A stretch of 64,000 nt of DNA. Origin: Thuidium tamariscinum. Lineage: Eukaryota > Streptophyta > Bryopsida > Hypnales > Thuidiaceae. The translations under genes and the position numbers were made by a program. Within the stretch, counting starts at the first letter, position 1, and each line of letters begins with the position of its first letter. A model generated the notes under the pieces. That model did no database searches. It was not told the origin of the DNA and saw only the letters and a list, made by a program, of their open reading frames with translations. Positions 60,573 through 64,000 of the stretch are shown one piece after another. Location of the stretch: positions 18,184,501 to 18,248,500 of the forward strand of contig OX344754.2 of the NCBI GenBank assembly GCA_947034885.2, in the 5' to 3' direction.

Positions 60573-62385
60573 ACACTAATTAGCAATTAAAACTTCATCC
60601 ATGCATAACTTCTACTAGGAAGCTTCAATTTGCAAGATTTTCATTAATTTGAAAAATTAAGCTTAGCCTCTAAAAGTAAATCATACTAAAAATTTAAAAG
60701 TAGTAATATGTCACAAGGCAAACCGAGAGCTAAAGCACATTGAAGAAGAATTAAAAATAAAAATTAACAATCCTAAGTGTAAAAATTAACAATTTTTATC
60801 TCATAACTCTTTCTTTCATTAGCCTACACTACAATAAAAGAAGCAATTGAGTTCAAGAACTTAGACTATAAAATAATAGAATTGGAGTTGAAGGTTTTAG
60901 TAAGAGTTATAGAAATTGGCTAAGGAAAAAGGAGAAAAAAATCTTAGAGATTTCTTTTAAATCATGGTACCATATAATATACACTTTAGAATATGATAAA
61001 TTAGGATAGGAAAATGAATCTAGTCCTTTCTAATCTATGTGTAAAGTTCAAAAAAGAATAGTTTCAATAGTGTAGAAAGAAAAAGAAAAAGTGTTAAATA
61101 AAAGATAGATTAAAAAAAAAAAGCTATAAGAATTTTCATTTTAGCGGTGAACAAAAATTCTACAAGTATGCAACCATGAAAAACAAGGAAGGGTAGAAAA
61201 ACATATACCACAATACTCAAGAAGAACCACAAAACAAGGTAAGTTTTTGAATTCTTTAAGAATCATTGAATTTGAAAGTAGACTAATCATAGATTGGGAC
61301 CCGAATTAGAAGGGTGATTCATGGTAGAAAGATAGAATTTTTTTTAGTTACAAAATGAAATTAGTCTAGAGATACCTCTTACCTTTCTAAAAACATCTTA
61401 CACTTAAAATTTGAATTTAAAATGAGTAAGATAGGACTAAATGAAGTTTAATTAGCAAAATGGATGAAAAGTAGTTAAAAAAAGTGAAAGTGAAACAAAT
61501 TGAATGAAATTGGGAGAATTAAAAATAACTAAGTTTTGATTGAAAATAATCTCAATTTGGAATTACTAAGTGGTAGAAAATCATGAATGAAGTTTTTAGT
61601 ACTAATTAGTGGTCAAATTTCATTCACTCATAACTTTTGATAGGAAACTATATTATTTAAGGAATAACTCAAAATGAAAAATCGTCTACATTATTGTCTT
61701 CAGAAGACCCAATTAATCTACATGGTCCTTTGCCCCTCATTCTTAGGCCATTCGTAAGCATGGATTTTAATTATGATAACTCTAAATAAAAGTCAAAATC
61801 CAAACTTTTGGAGTTTGCGTTTTTTGCTGAATTTGTCAAGCCAAAGTCATTAGGAATGTCTATGAGAGCAAGAATTGTCTCCTCATTTTCTCCAATTGGA
61901 CACCGTTAGCTCCTGATACGTTGATCAATTCGCTGCCAAATTATAAATTCTCATGAAACTCGATGTCAATGTCGGTATTGGTAGTTAGGAATGTTGGAAT
62001 GTCTTCAAACTTAACTTGGCACTTATTTAGTATATAAAATTTTAATTTAAGTTTTAGAGGGATTTTATCACAACATATATAACTTCTAAGAATTTACAAA
62101 TATATTTATTTACAGTTGATCTCTATTGAAATCAACATGGTATTTCAAAAAAAATCCAAAACAAATTAGGTAACATCTAGGACACTCATGGATTCTAAGT
62201 GTAAGTACCACATTCATTTTGCACTTGTTTAAAAATAATAATTTGGAATCACTCCTACCAATTGGAAGAAATTACTTCAATGCTAGGAAATCTTGGACAA
62301 TTGGCTCCTATGCTATGCTCTTGGCATGCCTCTACCCTGGAAACACCTCATTGTATGTTCTAATTTCCAATTCCATCATCTTTAT
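60573..62385. other. AT-rich intergenic DNA
   Basis: No gene recognised. A lone CACTACAATAAAAGA near 60827 resembles one CACTA terminus but I found no partner. Confidence 0.4.
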
Positions 62386-63301
62386 CCCCTAAAGGACCAA
62401 CATGCCTTTTTTGGCAACATAACTATTTCGGGCAGGTACGTGTGGCTAGAGATTTCCATATTTTGGGACCAAATTTTAATAGAAGGTGTGGACGAGGAAT
62501 ATCTTCAAAGCCCAATAATTTTCGTGACTTTTGACTACATGGTTAAAAAGTTATCGCATGATATGTTGTTTATTTCTCAACTCGGGCAGTTTGGGCAGAT
62601 TAGAAAAAATCATTTTTTTAGAAAATAAAAATTTGAAATTGGTTTAATAGATTTATATATACATGGAAAGCTTTGAATCATTCCATTTGGACTAATGAGT
62701 CAAAAGTTATAGAGAGTTTTAGTTTGCGGGTAGTTATAGATTCCCTACTCTAAAATAAACTTTGAAGTCCTTTATTTTACTCAATTTTCAATATTTTTGG
62801 AAAAAAATAAAAACATTGGATGTAGGTTGTTTATTACAACATTTGAACCGTTGGGATTGGCAAGTTTCAATTTCACAAATTTTTTTAAAACTATTTTGAA
62901 TCATTCTCTACTTCTTTTTACTTACTATTTTTTTTCTATATGTTGTCCAATTCCAAATGATTTGAAATTTTTTGAGCATGTAGCCAACTTGCCTTGGAGA
63001 ATGAATCCAAAGAAGCACTACCATTTGGACTCTTTTCATGCAAATGTGAGCTTATAAAGTGCAGCTGCCCGTATTTTTACAGTGATAAAAAAAGGATTTT
63101 TGTAACTTCAAACACTAATATCTTGTAATTCACGCGGTAAAAAATTTTGAAATTTTTTCCTTGTCTTTTCAAACCTAAATACTACAAGATCCTATGGTTA
63201 TATGTGTCCAAAAACAATATTTTCCGAATATTTGATACTTGTGTTAGAAATGGCTGTTTTGGAGGGGTTTTGGTGAAAACATAGTCAAAGAACTTTAGGG
63301 G
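62386..63301 (+). mobile_element. piggyBac-like short element with TTAT flanks
   Basis: A 916-bp copy with ends CCCCTAAAGGACCAACATG and AAGAACTTTAGGGG. It has the same order of internal blocks as 53976-54921. The flanks are TTAT on both sides (62382-62385 and 63302-63305) instead of TTAA, so the duplication seems to have used a variant target. Confidence 0.85.
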
Positions 63302-63305
63302 TTAT

Positions 63306-64000
63306 TGTTCTGCTATTCCAAATCTCAAAGTTACTTGCATGATTTTTTACCTTTAAATCCAATTCTTATCAAAATTGAATTTAGACTCTTATAGATTTTT
63401 TACCTACAATAAATTCTGTTGGCTTAGTCTATATGTCATATGCATGTTTATAAGGTTGATTTTGCATAGACATTAGGACTAACTAACTCTCATATCCTTG
63501 CATCTCTCAGAACTACTAACTAATCACTTACACTCACTACTATGACTTAGACTTTAAAAAAAAACATTTAATTTTATGCTTTTCTATCCTCTTATATGAT
63601 TCCTCACTATATTGATAGAGAATGTGTAGTGTAAACTTAAGCTATTCGACAAAACCCAAGGCAAATAGTATATGGGGGTAATTCCACAAGAAAAGGCAAA
63701 TAAGTCTATTGTATTATGACTAAGGTCACTTGTTTTGTGTTTTAGATACTTATCTAAGTCGTTTTATGTGCTAATTTTGGGTGTAAATAAACAAATCCAC
63801 TCTTATGTCAATTTTCCATAGTCCATTACCAAATGCTATTATATAAGACACAATGAATGCTGTCACACTCCTGTCTAGTGGTTGGCTCGTGTCAAATATT
63901 CCGGTCAATTCGTCTTAGGGTAGCTAATTTGCCAATGCATGCTCTATCAACTTAATCAAAATGCCAAGATATATATTTCAAATACAATTAAACTTTTAGG
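63306..64000. other. AT-rich intergenic DNA to the window end
   Basis: I see no gene or element ends here. Confidence 0.4.

Noticed and set aside
60827-60841. CACTACAATAAAAGA as the end of another CACTA element
   Set aside because: No opposite terminus or 3-bp duplication found within the window.

Overview
The window reads as nuclear DNA of a land plant. The evidence is a set of intron-containing genes with plant-type proteins (a PLATZ zinc-binding factor, a plant endo-beta-mannosidase, a plant-type NDUFS4 with a micro-exon, an ABCG half-transporter of the ABCG1/2/6/16/20 group and a plastid threonine synthase), together with Stowaway and CACTA elements carrying classical plant termini. The long AT-rich spacers and the many TTAA-flanked elements suggest a repeat-rich genome, perhaps of a non-seed plant. 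The species cannot be fixed from the sequence alone.

Layout. 1-12146: a large inverted repeat. The left arm (1 to about 4170, cut by the window edge) mirrors the right arm (about 5985 to 12146 and possibly beyond). Both arms carry the 5' part of a PLATZ gene, so two PLATZ copies stand head to head. Each arm has picked up its own transposons since the duplication, and the other arm preserves the empty sites. 11918-12991: the complete PLATZ gene. 12992-19653: gene-free, with several small inverted-repeat elements. 19654-24990 (minus): endo-beta-mannosidase in 12 exons, with a tandemly duplicated promoter region behind it. 28651-31014: NDUFS4 of mitochondrial complex I, five exons including one of 30 bp. 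33480-38008: an ABCG transporter in five exons with a GC-AG intron, a 17-residue repeat array and a last exon of quite different base composition. 41051-43520: plastid threonine synthase in two exons. 43521-64000: no host gene recognised; CACTA elements, a Stowaway element, a broken Ty3/gypsy fossil and TTAA-flanked elements.

The most unusual material is mobile DNA. At least eight elements share termini of the type CCCCTAAAGG...CCTTTAGGGG and sit in TTAA duplications, which is the piggyBac signature. The inverted-repeat arm supplies filled and empty sites for two of these insertions. A fragment of a piggyBac-type DDE transposase (GVDIVDQL...KWWHKVFFYLLD) lies at 58466-58696, inside a large element with CACTA ends. 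A second oddity is a pair of perfect hairpins at 49575-49762 whose stems differ but whose loops share the same 20-nt sequence.

The genes do not form a pathway. They are separate housekeeping or regulatory loci: glycan turnover, respiration, barrier-lipid export, threonine synthesis and transcription.
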